NCBI GenBank assembly: GCA_017634255.1
Contig: JAGBNT010000107.1
Location: forward strand, 1 to 23,577
DNA length: 23,577 nucleotides
DNA from: Lachnospiraceae bacterium
Lineage (GTDB): Bacteria; Bacillota_A; Clostridia; Lachnospirales; Lachnospiraceae
Direction of reading: 5' to 3'
This document shows, piece after piece, positions 17,165-23,577 of the stretch. The notes under the pieces were generated by a model. It was given only the letters and a program-made list of their open reading frames with translations, did no database searches and was not told the origin of the DNA. Numbering within the stretch: position 1 is the stretch's first letter; every line of letters begins with the position of its first letter. The position numbers and the translations under genes are program-made.

Positions 17165-18332
17165 GAAGTGGTTTGACTCTATAAAAAAGAAAATTTCCCG
17201 GGGCAGGCAGGACGGCTTTTCGGACGAGGAAGAGAGATTCCTGCCCCTAAGGCGGGATAAGCTCGATATAGATGATTTCGACGAGAGGGAGCAATATATA
17301 AGATCCTGCTGCGAGCAGATGATAGAGGCAAACTCCGAGGTAGACCGTTCTACGATGGAATACCGTGTAGTGACGGACTATCTTATGGATATAGAGGAGA
17401 TAGAGAACGCCCCTTACCAGAGCAAAAGAGATGCCATAGAGATCGCCCAGAGGATAGTTAACTTAGAGAGGGATTCGGCTGCTTCGACGAAGCAGGTGGG
17501 AAAGATATCCGAGGAGGAGTACAGGCTTTTAGACAAGTATTCCGCGGATATAGAGGCGGAGCTTAGCCGGATGAAGGAGAACGAGGAATATAAGCTCAAG
17601 GTCAGGACGGATCTTCGGACCCTCGAAAGCGAAAAGGCGGTAACGGATTATAAGGTCAACGAGCTGACGGCGAATATCGCCAACGCCAGAAATATGGTGG
17701 CTATCACGATTACAGCCACCGTGATAGCGATAGCCATACTTATCTTTCTGCAGTTCGGAATGGGGCTGGACACCGTGAGCGGCTATGTCGTCGCCGCCGC
17801 ACTGTGCGCGATAGCCCTTACGATGGAGTTTTTGCAGTTTAAAAATTATACGAGGGAGCTTAAACGGGCGAGGAGATATTTAAATCAGGTCATAACCAGG
17901 CAGAATACGGTTAAGATAAGGTATGTGAACATTACTAACCTGCTGGAATATGAGTATGCAAAATATCATGTGAGCACTGCGGCGGAGCTCGAATACTTCA
18001 GGGAAAAATATCTGGAGGAAAAACGGGCGAGGGAGGTTTTGGGACGTGCCGAAGGAGAGCTAAGCAACCAGCGCAGAAGGCTTATAGAGGCGCTTAAGGA
18101 GCTGCGGCTTAAGGACCCGGGTATCTGGGTCCGACAGTGCAGGGCTTTGATAGATCCCAAGGAGATGGTGGAGATCAGGCACGAGCTCAGGATAAGGAGG
18201 GAAAACCTGCGGACCCGGATAGAATACAATACGAAGAACCGGGAGGACGCAAAGAACGAGATAAATGATATAGTCCACCGCTATCCGAAATATGCCAGAG
18301 AGGTGCTCGACATAGTTTCGGGATATGAATGA
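17151..18332 (+). CDS. Membrane protein with two helices flanked by long coiled coils, unknown function
   Basis: 393 residues. An N-terminal basic then acidic region leads into long charged helices (about 45-180). Two adjacent hydrophobic segments lie at about 183-203 and 211-231, joined by a short GMGLD-containing turn. A second Arg/Lys/Glu-rich helical region runs from about 235 to 385. With only a hairpin in the membrane, both coiled-coil arms should lie on the same side, probably the cytoplasm. There is no signal peptide, known enzyme motif or export motif. The start ATG lies inside the last codons of the TPR gene (14-nt overlap), so production is coupled. It is the last gene of the operon; the palindromic repeat at 18339-18374 follows. 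A membrane anchor for the three soluble partners is my inference. Confidence 0.82.
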   Translation: MNIFKKWFDSIKKKISRGRQDGFSDEEERFLPLRRDKLDIDDFDEREQYIRSCCEQMIEANSEVDRSTMEYRVVTDYLMDIEEIENAPYQSKRDAIEIAQRIVNLERDSAASTKQVGKISEEEYRLLDKYSADIEAELSRMKENEEYKLKVRTDLRTLESEKAVTDYKVNELTANIANARNMVAITITATVIAIAILIFLQFGMGLDTVSGYVVAAALCAIALTMEFLQFKNYTRELKRARRYLNQVITRQNTVKIRYVNITNLLEYEYAKYHVSTAAELEYFREKYLEEKRAREVLGRAEGELSNQRRRLIEALKELRLKDPGIWVRQCRALIDPKEMVEIRHELRIRRENLRTRIEYNTKNREDAKNEINDIVHRYPKYAREVLDIVSGYE

Positions 18333-18338
18333 TCTTAC

Positions 18339-18374
18339 GTTACGTTCACAGCCTCAAGGGCTGTGAACAGTAAC
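18339..18374. repeat. Palindromic repeat element (hairpin), copy 1
   Basis: Inverted repeat with inner stem GTTCACAGCC (18344-18353) and GGCTGTGAAC (18359-18368), 5-nt loop, and outer GTTAC/GTAAC arms with one bulged A. It begins 7 nt after the operon's stop codon. Bases 18339-18366 match 23550-23577 at 25 of 28 positions, and 18361-18374 is the exact reverse complement of 23441-23454. No T-run follows, so it is a dispersed palindrome more than a classical terminator, though it may stabilise the mRNA end. Confidence 0.75.
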
Positions 18375-18412
18375 AACAGTAATTACGCTGCTGTTTGCTT
18401 AACATAAGACAA

Positions 18413-18441
18413 TTGACGCGGAGGGTAAAAAACATTATACT
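18413..18441 (+). promoter_or_regulatory. Strong sigma-A-type promoter of the nucleoside transporter operon
   Basis: -35 TTGACG (18413-18418), a 17-nt spacer and -10 TATACT (18436-18441). Each box is one base off consensus. Predicted start is near 18448, leaving a leader of about 88 nt that holds the attenuator hairpin. Confidence 0.72.
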
Positions 18442-18449
18442 TTAGGCAT

Positions 18450-18508
18450 CTTATGACAAAGGGGTTGTATGTATATTGAACCTGTACATACAACCCCATA
18501 AGTTTTTT
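18450..18508 (+). terminator. Leader attenuator: hairpin plus T-run before the lipoprotein gene
   Basis: A perfect 13-bp stem (18461-18473 with 18485-18497, GGGGTTGTATGTA/TACATACAACCCC) has an 11-nt loop. It is extended by CTTAT (18450-18454) and ATAAG (18498-18502), with an asymmetric bulge. Six T follow at 18503-18508. It lies between the promoter and the gene, which is the position of a transcription attenuator. A possible 8-codon ORF runs through the 5' arm. I see no match to known purine or other riboswitch aptamers. Confidence 0.65.
18453..18479 (+). CDS. Possible leader peptide MTKGLYVY inside the attenuator
   Basis: An ATG at 18453 gives eight codons, and the TGA (18477-18479) falls in the hairpin loop. 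A ribosome translating it would cover the 5' arm and stop terminator formation. Against it, the predicted transcript start is only about 5 nt upstream, so it would be nearly leaderless, and the only AGG lies before that start. It may be chance. Confidence 0.25.
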   Translation: MTKGLYVY

Positions 18509-18535
18509 AACAGCATTTAAAGAGGAGGAATCAAG

Positions 18536-19726
18536 ATGAGAAAGGTTTGGAGCTTATTATTGACGTTGACTATGGCGGTCAGCCTGCTTGCTGGCTGTGG
18601 GGGAACCGGTAAGGCGGCGGATACGGCGGCTCAGGGAGAGGGCGCCGCTGCAGGTGCTTCAGCATCCGATATTAAGATAGGCGTGATCTACATCGGAGAC
18701 GAGAATGAAGGCTATACATATTCGCATATGAAGGGCATCGACGATATGATGGCTGAGCTCGGTCTGTCGGATTCACAGGTTATTGAAAAGACGAACATAC
18801 CCGAGGGTGAGGAATGTTATGACGCTGCCGTAGACCTGGCGGAACAGGGCTGCAAAATGATCTTTGCTACGAGCTTTGGTCATGAGGACTACCTTCTTCA
18901 GGCAGCTGCGGAATATCCCGATATCCAGTTTTTCCATGCAACGGGATATCAGGCGGCCTCCTCGGGACTTGAAAACTTCCACAACTATTTCACGAAGATA
19001 TATGAAGCACGTTACGTATCCGGTGTCGTGGCAGGAATGAAATTAAAAGAGATGATAGACAGCGGAAAGATAACCGCAGATAAGGCTAAGGTAGGCTATG
19101 TGGGAGCCTTCCCCTATGCAGAGGTTATTTCGGGCTTTACCTCCTTTTTCCTTGGGGTAAGGAGCATCTGCGAGTCCGCAACAATGGAGGTTCAGTACAC
19201 CAACAGCTGGGCGGATATGTCGATGGAAAATGAGGTCGCCACCAAGCTCATTCAGGACGGCTGTGTGCTCATAAGCCAGCACGCCGATACCACCGGCGGT
19301 CCCACGGCATGCGAGTCACTCGGGGTTCCCTGTGTGGGATATAATGTGGACATGACCAGCGTTGCTCCGACCTGCGCCCTGACTTCCGCGTCGAACAACT
19401 GGGGAGCGTATTATTCGATAGCTGTAAAGAGCTTCCTGAATGGAGAAACGATACCTGTGGACTGGGCAGGCGGATATAAGGACGGGGTTGTTTATATCAC
19501 TCCTTTGAACAGCAAAGCCATTGCAGCAGGAACAGAGGAAAAGGTTAAGGAGATCGAGCAGGCGTTGGCTGACGGCTCCCTCCATGTATTCGATGTTTCT
19601 ACTTTTACTGTCGATGGCAAGACGCTTGAGGACGAGCTGGTCAGCGACGGCTATTATCATGAATCTGAGAAGGTTTCAGCTCCGAGCTTTGCCTATATCA
19701 TAGACGGAATTACCACTCAGGAATAA
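18536..19726 (+). CDS. BMP-family substrate-binding lipoprotein of a nucleoside-type ABC importer
   Basis: A 396-residue lipoprotein with signal peptide MRKVWSLLLTLTMAVSLLAG and a lipidated Cys21 (LAGC), then a Gly/Ala-rich spacer. The mature part is a BMP (basic membrane protein/PnrA) periplasmic-binding fold: DIKIGVIYIGDENEGYTYSH near residue 45, FATSFGHEDY, the KVGYVGAF block, and GYNVDMTSVAP near residue 268. BMP proteins with the following ATPase and permeases usually capture nucleosides. In B. subtilis the related Nup (Yuf) system takes up guanosine. Exact ligand is not decided. A strong AGGAGG site at 18523-18528 precedes the ATG. It has its own promoter and attenuator upstream and a terminator downstream, giving it higher expression than the membrane components. 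Confidence 0.92.
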   Translation: MRKVWSLLLTLTMAVSLLAGCGGTGKAADTAAQGEGAAAGASASDIKIGVIYIGDENEGYTYSHMKGIDDMMAELGLSDSQVIEKTNIPEGEECYDAAVDLAEQGCKMIFATSFGHEDYLLQAAAEYPDIQFFHATGYQAASSGLENFHNYFTKIYEARYVSGVVAGMKLKEMIDSGKITADKAKVGYVGAFPYAEVISGFTSFFLGVRSICESATMEVQYTNSWADMSMENEVATKLIQDGCVLISQHADTTGGPTACESLGVPCVGYNVDMTSVAPTCALTSASNNWGAYYSIAVKSFLNGETIPVDWAGGYKDGVVYITPLNSKAIAAGTEEKVKEIEQALADGSLHVFDVSTFTVDGKTLEDELVSDGYYHESEKVSAPSFAYIIDGITTQE

Positions 19727-19739
19727 AGGATTGAGGAAT

Positions 19740-19778
19740 GGAGCGCGGTGTCGGCTACGGGACCGCGCTCTCCTTTTT
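19740..19778 (+). terminator. Intrinsic terminator between the lipoprotein and ATPase genes
   Basis: Stem GAGCGCGGT (19741-19749) with ACCGCGCTC (19762-19770), 9 perfect G+C-rich pairs and a 12-nt loop, followed by TCC and TTTTT (19774-19778). A second T-run begins at 19781. It lies 14 nt after the lipoprotein stop and inside the transporter operon, so partial read-through would set the ratio of binding protein to transporter. Confidence 0.85.
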
Positions 19779-19852
19779 AGTTTTTCATTCCTGTCGTGTT
19801 AAGAATCTGTTACATAATAAATTTATTTATGAACAGCTTCTAAGGAGGAATC
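19779..19852 (+). promoter_or_regulatory. AT-rich spacer before the ATPase gene, possible operator or secondary promoter
   Basis: Contains a perfect 12-bp palindrome AATAAATTTATT (19816-19827) flanked by CTGTT (19808-19812) and AACAG (19832-19836) arms. An AAGGAGG ribosome-binding site follows at 19842-19848. No convincing -35/-10 pair is seen, so whether transcription restarts here is open. Confidence 0.35.
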
Positions 19853-21388
19853 GTGGAAGAATATGCTATTGAAGTAAGCGGAGTCACCAAGCGCTTCGGA
19901 GAGGTGGTCGCAAACGATCATGTGGATCTTACTCTGAAAAAGGGCGAGATCCTTGCCGTGCTCGGCGAGAACGGAAGCGGAAAGACCACGCTGATGAACA
20001 TGCTTTCAGGAATATATTTTCCGGATGAGGGAACCATAAAGATCAACGGGAAAGAGGTGGTCATCAATTCCCCCAGGGATGCGTTCGAGCTGGGGATAGG
20101 AATGGTGCACCAGCACTTTAAGCTCATAAACGTGTTTACGGCAGCCGAAAATATCATCCTGGGTCTTAAGGGCAAGGACATACTCCGGAAAAAGGATATG
20201 GAGAACGAGGTAGCCGGAAAGATAAGGGAAATTTCAGAAGCCTATGGCTTTGAGATCGATCCCTATCAGAAGGTATACTCCATGTCCGTATCGCAGAAGC
20301 AGACGGTGGAGATAGTCAAGGTCCTCTACAGAGGGGCGGACATTTTTATCCTGGACGAACCCACGGCAGTCCTTACCCCTCAGGAGACGAAAAAGCTTTT
20401 CGCGGTTCTTAAGAATATGCAGAAGGCGGGCAAATCCATAATAATCATCACCCACAAATTAAACGAGGTAATGGAGATATCCGACAGGGTGGCGATATTA
20501 AGAAAGGGCAGATCCTTAAGAGAGGTCAGGACGACCGGAGTTGTCAAAGAGTTCCTGACGGAGATGATGTTTGAGGGAAAGACCTTTTTGGATATCAAGC
20601 GCACAGAGCCGAAGAATCTCGGTATGCGTATCAGCATGAAGGGGGTCACGGTCAGAGCCGCCGATGGAGTGGTCCGGCTAAAGGACGCTTCCTTTGAGGC
20701 TCACGCCGGAGAGATACTCGGAGTGGCGGGAGTGTCGGGAAGCGGACAGAAGGAGCTGGTGGAGGTTATAGCCGGACTCCAGAGAGCAGAGACCGGAGAG
20801 ATCATGTATTACCCTCCCGAGGGCGGGAGCAGGATGCTCTCCCGGATGAACCCGGACGAGATAAGCAGGAGCGGGGTCAAGCTGGCTTTCGTGCCCGAGG
20901 ACAGGCTTGGAATGGGGCTTGTAGGCTCCATGGACCTGACCGACAATATGATGCTAAGAAGCTACAAGGACAGCAAAGGCTTTCTAGCGGACAGGAGACC
21001 GCCCAGGGAGCTTGCAAAGGATGTGGTAAGCCGCCTGGAGGTATCGACTCCGGGAGTATCTACACCGGTAAGCCGTCTTTCGGGAGGCAATGTACAAAAG
21101 GTCCTCCTTGGGCGGGAGATAGCCTCGAAGCCCACAGTGCTGATGGTGGCATACCCGGTCAGGGGTCTCGATATAAATTCCTCCTACACGATATATAATC
21201 TTTTGAGCGAGCAGAAGGAGAACGGCTCTGCGGTCATCTGTGTCGGAGAGGATCTCGATGTGCTTATAGAGCTTTGCGACAGGATACTGGTCTTAAGCGG
21301 AGGAAGCATCACGGGCATAGTTGATGCGAGGAACACAACGAAGGAGGAGATCGGAATGCTTATGTTAGGCGGGGACAAAAAACAATGA
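19853..21388 (+). CDS. Double-domain ABC ATPase of a nucleoside-type importer (NupO/RbsA type)
   Basis: 511 residues with two tandem nucleotide-binding domains, energising the two permeases that follow. Domain 1 is complete: Walker A GENGSGKT (38-45), signature SVSQKQ and Walker B with Glu (FILDEPTAVLT). Domain 2 is degenerate: its P-loop reads GVSGSGQK (293-300), lacking the usual Lys, and Tyr434 (VAYPVRGLD) replaces the catalytic Glu. Its LSGGNVQK signature is good. This asymmetry is normal for ribose/nucleoside importer ATPases, which usually have Gln or Glu here as far as I recall, so Tyr is unusual. The start is GTG at 19853, supported by AAGGAGG 4 nt upstream. It overlaps the first permease gene by 4 nt (ATGA). 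Confidence 0.92.
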   Translation: MEEYAIEVSGVTKRFGEVVANDHVDLTLKKGEILAVLGENGSGKTTLMNMLSGIYFPDEGTIKINGKEVVINSPRDAFELGIGMVHQHFKLINVFTAAENIILGLKGKDILRKKDMENEVAGKIREISEAYGFEIDPYQKVYSMSVSQKQTVEIVKVLYRGADIFILDEPTAVLTPQETKKLFAVLKNMQKAGKSIIIITHKLNEVMEISDRVAILRKGRSLREVRTTGVVKEFLTEMMFEGKTFLDIKRTEPKNLGMRISMKGVTVRAADGVVRLKDASFEAHAGEILGVAGVSGSGQKELVEVIAGLQRAETGEIMYYPPEGGSRMLSRMNPDEISRSGVKLAFVPEDRLGMGLVGSMDLTDNMMLRSYKDSKGFLADRRPPRELAKDVVSRLEVSTPGVSTPVSRLSGGNVQKVLLGREIASKPTVLMVAYPVRGLDINSSYTIYNLLSEQKENGSAVICVGEDLDVLIELCDRILVLSGGSITGIVDARNTTKEEIGMLMLGGDKKQ

Positions 21389-22446
21389 GGATAAGCAAAC
21401 GCGGCTCCATAAGCAGGGGCAGGGCATTATGTATAAGACTTATAGGGGTGCTTCTGGCGCTTATCGTCTGTGCCATAGTCATAGTGGCTATAACAAAGCA
21501 AAATCCCATTGAGGTCTATGTCGGGATGGTAGACGGAGCGGTCGGCACGAGCAGGAGGCTCTGGGTCACCATAAGGGAGACGATATTCCTTTTGATAGTA
21601 GCTGTAGGGCTTACGCCTGCCTTTAAGATGAAGTTCTGGAATATAGGCGCCGAGGGACAGATACTTATGGGCGGTGCGGTTTCGGCTGCGCTCATGATAT
21701 ATCTCGGAAAGACGCTGCCTAACGCGCTGCTGATCCTCCTTATCTTTGTGTCGAGCGCCATAATGGGTATGGTCTGGGGAGTGATACCCGCCTATTTTAA
21801 GGCAAGGTACAATACGAATGAAACTCTGTTTACCCTTATGCTTAACTATGTGGCGATGCAGATAGTGACCTTTTGCATAGTCTACTGGGAAAATCCTCCG
21901 GGCTCCAATACTGTAGGTGTTATAAATGCTGCCAATCAGGGGGGATGGATACCTGCCCTCTTCGGAAATTACGGGCTTTGCGTGCTCCTGGTCGCAGCGG
22001 TAACCATATTTATAGCCATATACATGAAGAGCTTTAAACAGGGGTATGAGATAGCCGTTGTCGGAGAGAGCCCGAATACGGCGAGGTACGCCGGAATAAA
22101 CGTCAAGAGGGTCATCATAAGGACGATGATGCTTTCGGGAGCTATCTGCGGCTTTGCCGGGGCGCTCATAGTCAGCGGAAGCTCCCATACGATATCTACC
22201 GGAACTGCGGGCGGCAGAGGCTTTACAGCTATCATAGTCGCCTGGATGAGCAGGTTTAATCCGGTGGTAATGGTGGTGGTTTCCCTGTTCCTCGCTTTCA
22301 TGCAGCAGGGTGCAATACAGATCGCTTCCCAGTTCGGTCTTAATGAAAGCGCGTCGGATATTATCACGGGGATAATACTGTTTTTCCTTATAGGCTCCGA
22401 ATTTTTTGAAAACTACAGGATAGAAATATCGAAGAAGGCAGTGTGA
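21385..22446 (+). CDS. ABC importer permease 1 (NupP type)
   Basis: A 353-residue polytopic membrane protein of the BPD_transp_2 (ribose/branched-chain/nucleoside) permease family. A basic N terminus and first helix (about 14-34) are followed by about eight further hydrophobic segments. The conserved FKMKFWNIGAEGQILMGG block near residue 80 and the cytoplasmic coupling segment VGESPNTARYAGIN near residue 226 are typical of nucleoside importers. The ATG sits in an ATGA overlap with the ATPase stop, so translation is coupled. It forms the membrane channel as a heterodimer with the next protein. Confidence 0.9.
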   Translation: MRISKRGSISRGRALCIRLIGVLLALIVCAIVIVAITKQNPIEVYVGMVDGAVGTSRRLWVTIRETIFLLIVAVGLTPAFKMKFWNIGAEGQILMGGAVSAALMIYLGKTLPNALLILLIFVSSAIMGMVWGVIPAYFKARYNTNETLFTLMLNYVAMQIVTFCIVYWENPPGSNTVGVINAANQGGWIPALFGNYGLCVLLVAAVTIFIAIYMKSFKQGYEIAVVGESPNTARYAGINVKRVIIRTMMLSGAICGFAGALIVSGSSHTISTGTAGGRGFTAIIVAWMSRFNPVVMVVVSLFLAFMQQGAIQIASQFGLNESASDIITGIILFFLIGSEFFENYRIEISKKAV

Positions 22447-22449
22447 GCG

Positions 22450-23430
22450 ATGGAATTGATCATTACTTTTATTCAAAAGGCGATAGGTCAGGGGATAGCG
22501 ATACTTTTCGGAGCGACCGGAGAGATCGCCACTGAAAAAAGCGGAAACCTGAATCTGGGTATTCCCGGGATAATGTATATGGGCGGGATAGCCGGTCTAA
22601 TGGGCTCCTTTTTCTACGAGCTTAACAGTCAAAACCCCTCTCCCGGGGTCGGGGCTCTGATAGCCGTCCTATGTACGCTCTTAGCCAGCGCACTTGGCGG
22701 GCTCATATACAGCGTGCTTACCATAAGCCTTCGCGCAAACCAGAATGTGGTAGGTCTGGCTCTTACCACCTTTGGAACGGGCTTCGGGAATTTTTTCGGA
22801 GGCTCTATATCGAAGCTGGCAGGGGGAATAGGGCAGATATCGGTAATGACTACCGCCAGTGCTTTCCAGAAGAAGCTGCCGGGGCTTTCGGATATACCCG
22901 TAATCGGACCCGTTCTTTTTTCATACGGCTTCCTTACATATACCGCGATCATCCTGGCTGTACTGATGTTCCTCTTCCTTACCAGGACAAGGAGGGGGCT
23001 GAACCTGCGGGCTGTAGGAGAGAGTCCCGCCACGGCGGATGCGGCGGGAATAAACGTGTCTCTTTATAAGTACGTGGCTACCATAGCCGGGGCAGCCATA
23101 GCAGGACTCGGCGGTCTGTACTTTGTAATGGAATACCTCGGCGGAACCTGGTCGAACAACGGCTTCGGCGACAGAGGGTGGCTCGCGATAGCCCTGGTAA
23201 TACTTGCGCTGTGGAACCCCCTTAACGCTATCTGGGGCTCCATTATCTTCGGCGGGCTTTACATCATTTATATCTACATACCCGGGCTCAACAGGGCGGC
23301 ACAGGAGCTCTACAAAATGCTTCCCTATCTAGTGACCATAATCGTTCTTGTGATCACGAGCAAGAGGAATAAGGAGGAGAAACAGCCGCCGGCAAGTCTC
23401 GGAACATCTTATTTCAGAGAGGATAGGTAA
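22450..23430 (+). CDS. ABC importer permease 2 (NupQ type)
   Basis: A 326-residue membrane partner of permease 1, starting 3 nt after its stop. The TGEIATEKSGNLNLGIPGIM block near residue 25 is the family hallmark that pairs with the FWNIGAEGQ block of the other subunit. The coupling segment VGESPATADAAGIN lies near residue 193, and NGFGDRGWLAIALVILALWN is the late conserved helix. About eight to nine hydrophobic segments are present and the C terminus is charged. It is the last gene of the operon. No classic terminator follows before the palindromic repeat at 23441. Confidence 0.9.
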   Translation: MELIITFIQKAIGQGIAILFGATGEIATEKSGNLNLGIPGIMYMGGIAGLMGSFFYELNSQNPSPGVGALIAVLCTLLASALGGLIYSVLTISLRANQNVVGLALTTFGTGFGNFFGGSISKLAGGIGQISVMTTASAFQKKLPGLSDIPVIGPVLFSYGFLTYTAIILAVLMFLFLTRTRRGLNLRAVGESPATADAAGINVSLYKYVATIAGAAIAGLGGLYFVMEYLGGTWSNNGFGDRGWLAIALVILALWNPLNAIWGSIIFGGLYIIYIYIPGLNRAAQELYKMLPYLVTIIVLVITSKRNKEEKQPPASLGTSYFREDR

Positions 23431-23440
23431 AAGCATTGCA

Positions 23441-23577
23441 GTTACTGTTCACAGGCGAACTGCGCATTTACTGCGCAGTTACGCCCCAATGTGTTGTGGT
23501 TTAAATGGGTTTTGCCCCATCGCCGAAGGCGATTTAATTGGCAAAACCCGTTACGTTCGCAGCCTGAAAGGCTGTGA
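23441..23577. repeat. Composite palindromic repeat element, copy 2 (cut by the window end)
   Basis: Begins with GTTACTGTTCACAG (23441-23454), the exact reverse complement of the end of copy 1 (18361-18374). Inside are a perfect 9-bp hairpin AACTGCGCA/TGCGCAGTT (23458-23466 and 23472-23480) and a nested hairpin. The nested one has outer GGGTTTTGCC/GGCAAAACCC (23507-23516 and 23540-23549) and inner ATCGCC/GGCGAT (23519-23524 and 23528-23533). It ends with 23550-23577, which is 25 of 28 identical to the start of copy 1. If the sequence continues as in copy 1, the element has 14-bp terminal inverted repeats and is about 145 bp with no ORF, which resembles a MITE or a REP-like cluster. Confidence 0.7.

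Noticed and set aside
18375..18410. Hairpin AACAG/CTGTT and CTTA/TAAG palindrome as an operator
   Set aside because: Arms are too short to be distinguished from chance.
21427..22476. 349-codon open frame on the minus strand
   Set aside because: Antisense shadow of permease 1; the translation is His/Tyr/Arg-rich and not protein-like.
22671..23069. 132-codon plus-strand frame in permease 2
   Set aside because: Out-of-frame shadow of a clear membrane permease gene.
1..23577. tRNA, rRNA, CRISPR, transposase or phage genes
   Set aside because: None recognised by eye on either strand.

Overview
Most of this window (about 278 to the end) reads as a chromosome segment of an anaerobic Firmicute, most likely a gut or rumen member of the Lachnospiraceae. 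The evidence is roughly 50% GC by sample count, heavy use of AGG and ATA codons, tightly packed operons, a subtilase with Big_2-type domains, a BMP-type nucleoside transporter, and a pair of large proteins that I recall (unchecked) as DUF5717/DUF5716. The first ~273 bases do not belong with the rest. They are about 23% GC and encode, on the minus strand, the C-terminal 91 residues of a eukaryotic PDE6D (prenyl-binding protein delta) homologue. The join near 270-281 is best explained as a chimeric assembly or library junction between a protist or fungal fragment and bacterial DNA. It also removes the 5' end of the first bacterial gene.

Layout. (1) 1-273: eukaryotic PDE6D fragment. (2) 278-3127: 5'-truncated secreted S8 serine protease with a Pro/Thr linker and tandem Ig-like domains. 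(3) 3187-10231: a rightward run that starts with a highly structured leader RNA whose closing stem holds the G-rich ribosome-binding site. It is followed by a beta-CASP metallo-beta-lactamase RNase-like protein, dihydrofolate reductase, a membrane diguanylate cyclase, and the two halves of a heterodimeric ABC exporter. (4) 10238-11359, minus strand: a CobD/HisC-like PLP enzyme that converges on the exporter with only 6 nt between stop codons. (5) 11443-18332: a four-gene operon of largely uncharacterised proteins: a 1198-residue Ig-like/solenoid protein, a divergent Hsp70/actin-fold protein, a TPR protein, and a two-helix membrane protein with long coiled coils. Divergent promoters with overlapping -10 boxes separate it from the CobD-like gene. 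(6) 18413-23430: a nucleoside-type ABC importer (BMP lipoprotein, double ATPase, two permeases) with a strong promoter, a hairpin/T-run attenuator in the leader that contains a tiny ORF, and an internal terminator after the lipoprotein gene. (7) Palindromic repeat elements sharing a 14-bp terminus lie at 18339-18374 and from 23441 to the window end.

The best candidate for an undescribed system is the four-gene operon at 11443-18332. Its genes are coupled by two 14-nt overlaps and one short gap. Together they combine a chaperone-like actin-fold protein whose nucleotide motifs are degenerate, two helical-repeat scaffolds and a membrane coiled-coil anchor. This suggests one multi-protein assembly at the cytoplasmic membrane, but its function cannot be read from the sequence. 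The structured RNA before the metallo-hydrolase/folA operon is the second candidate.
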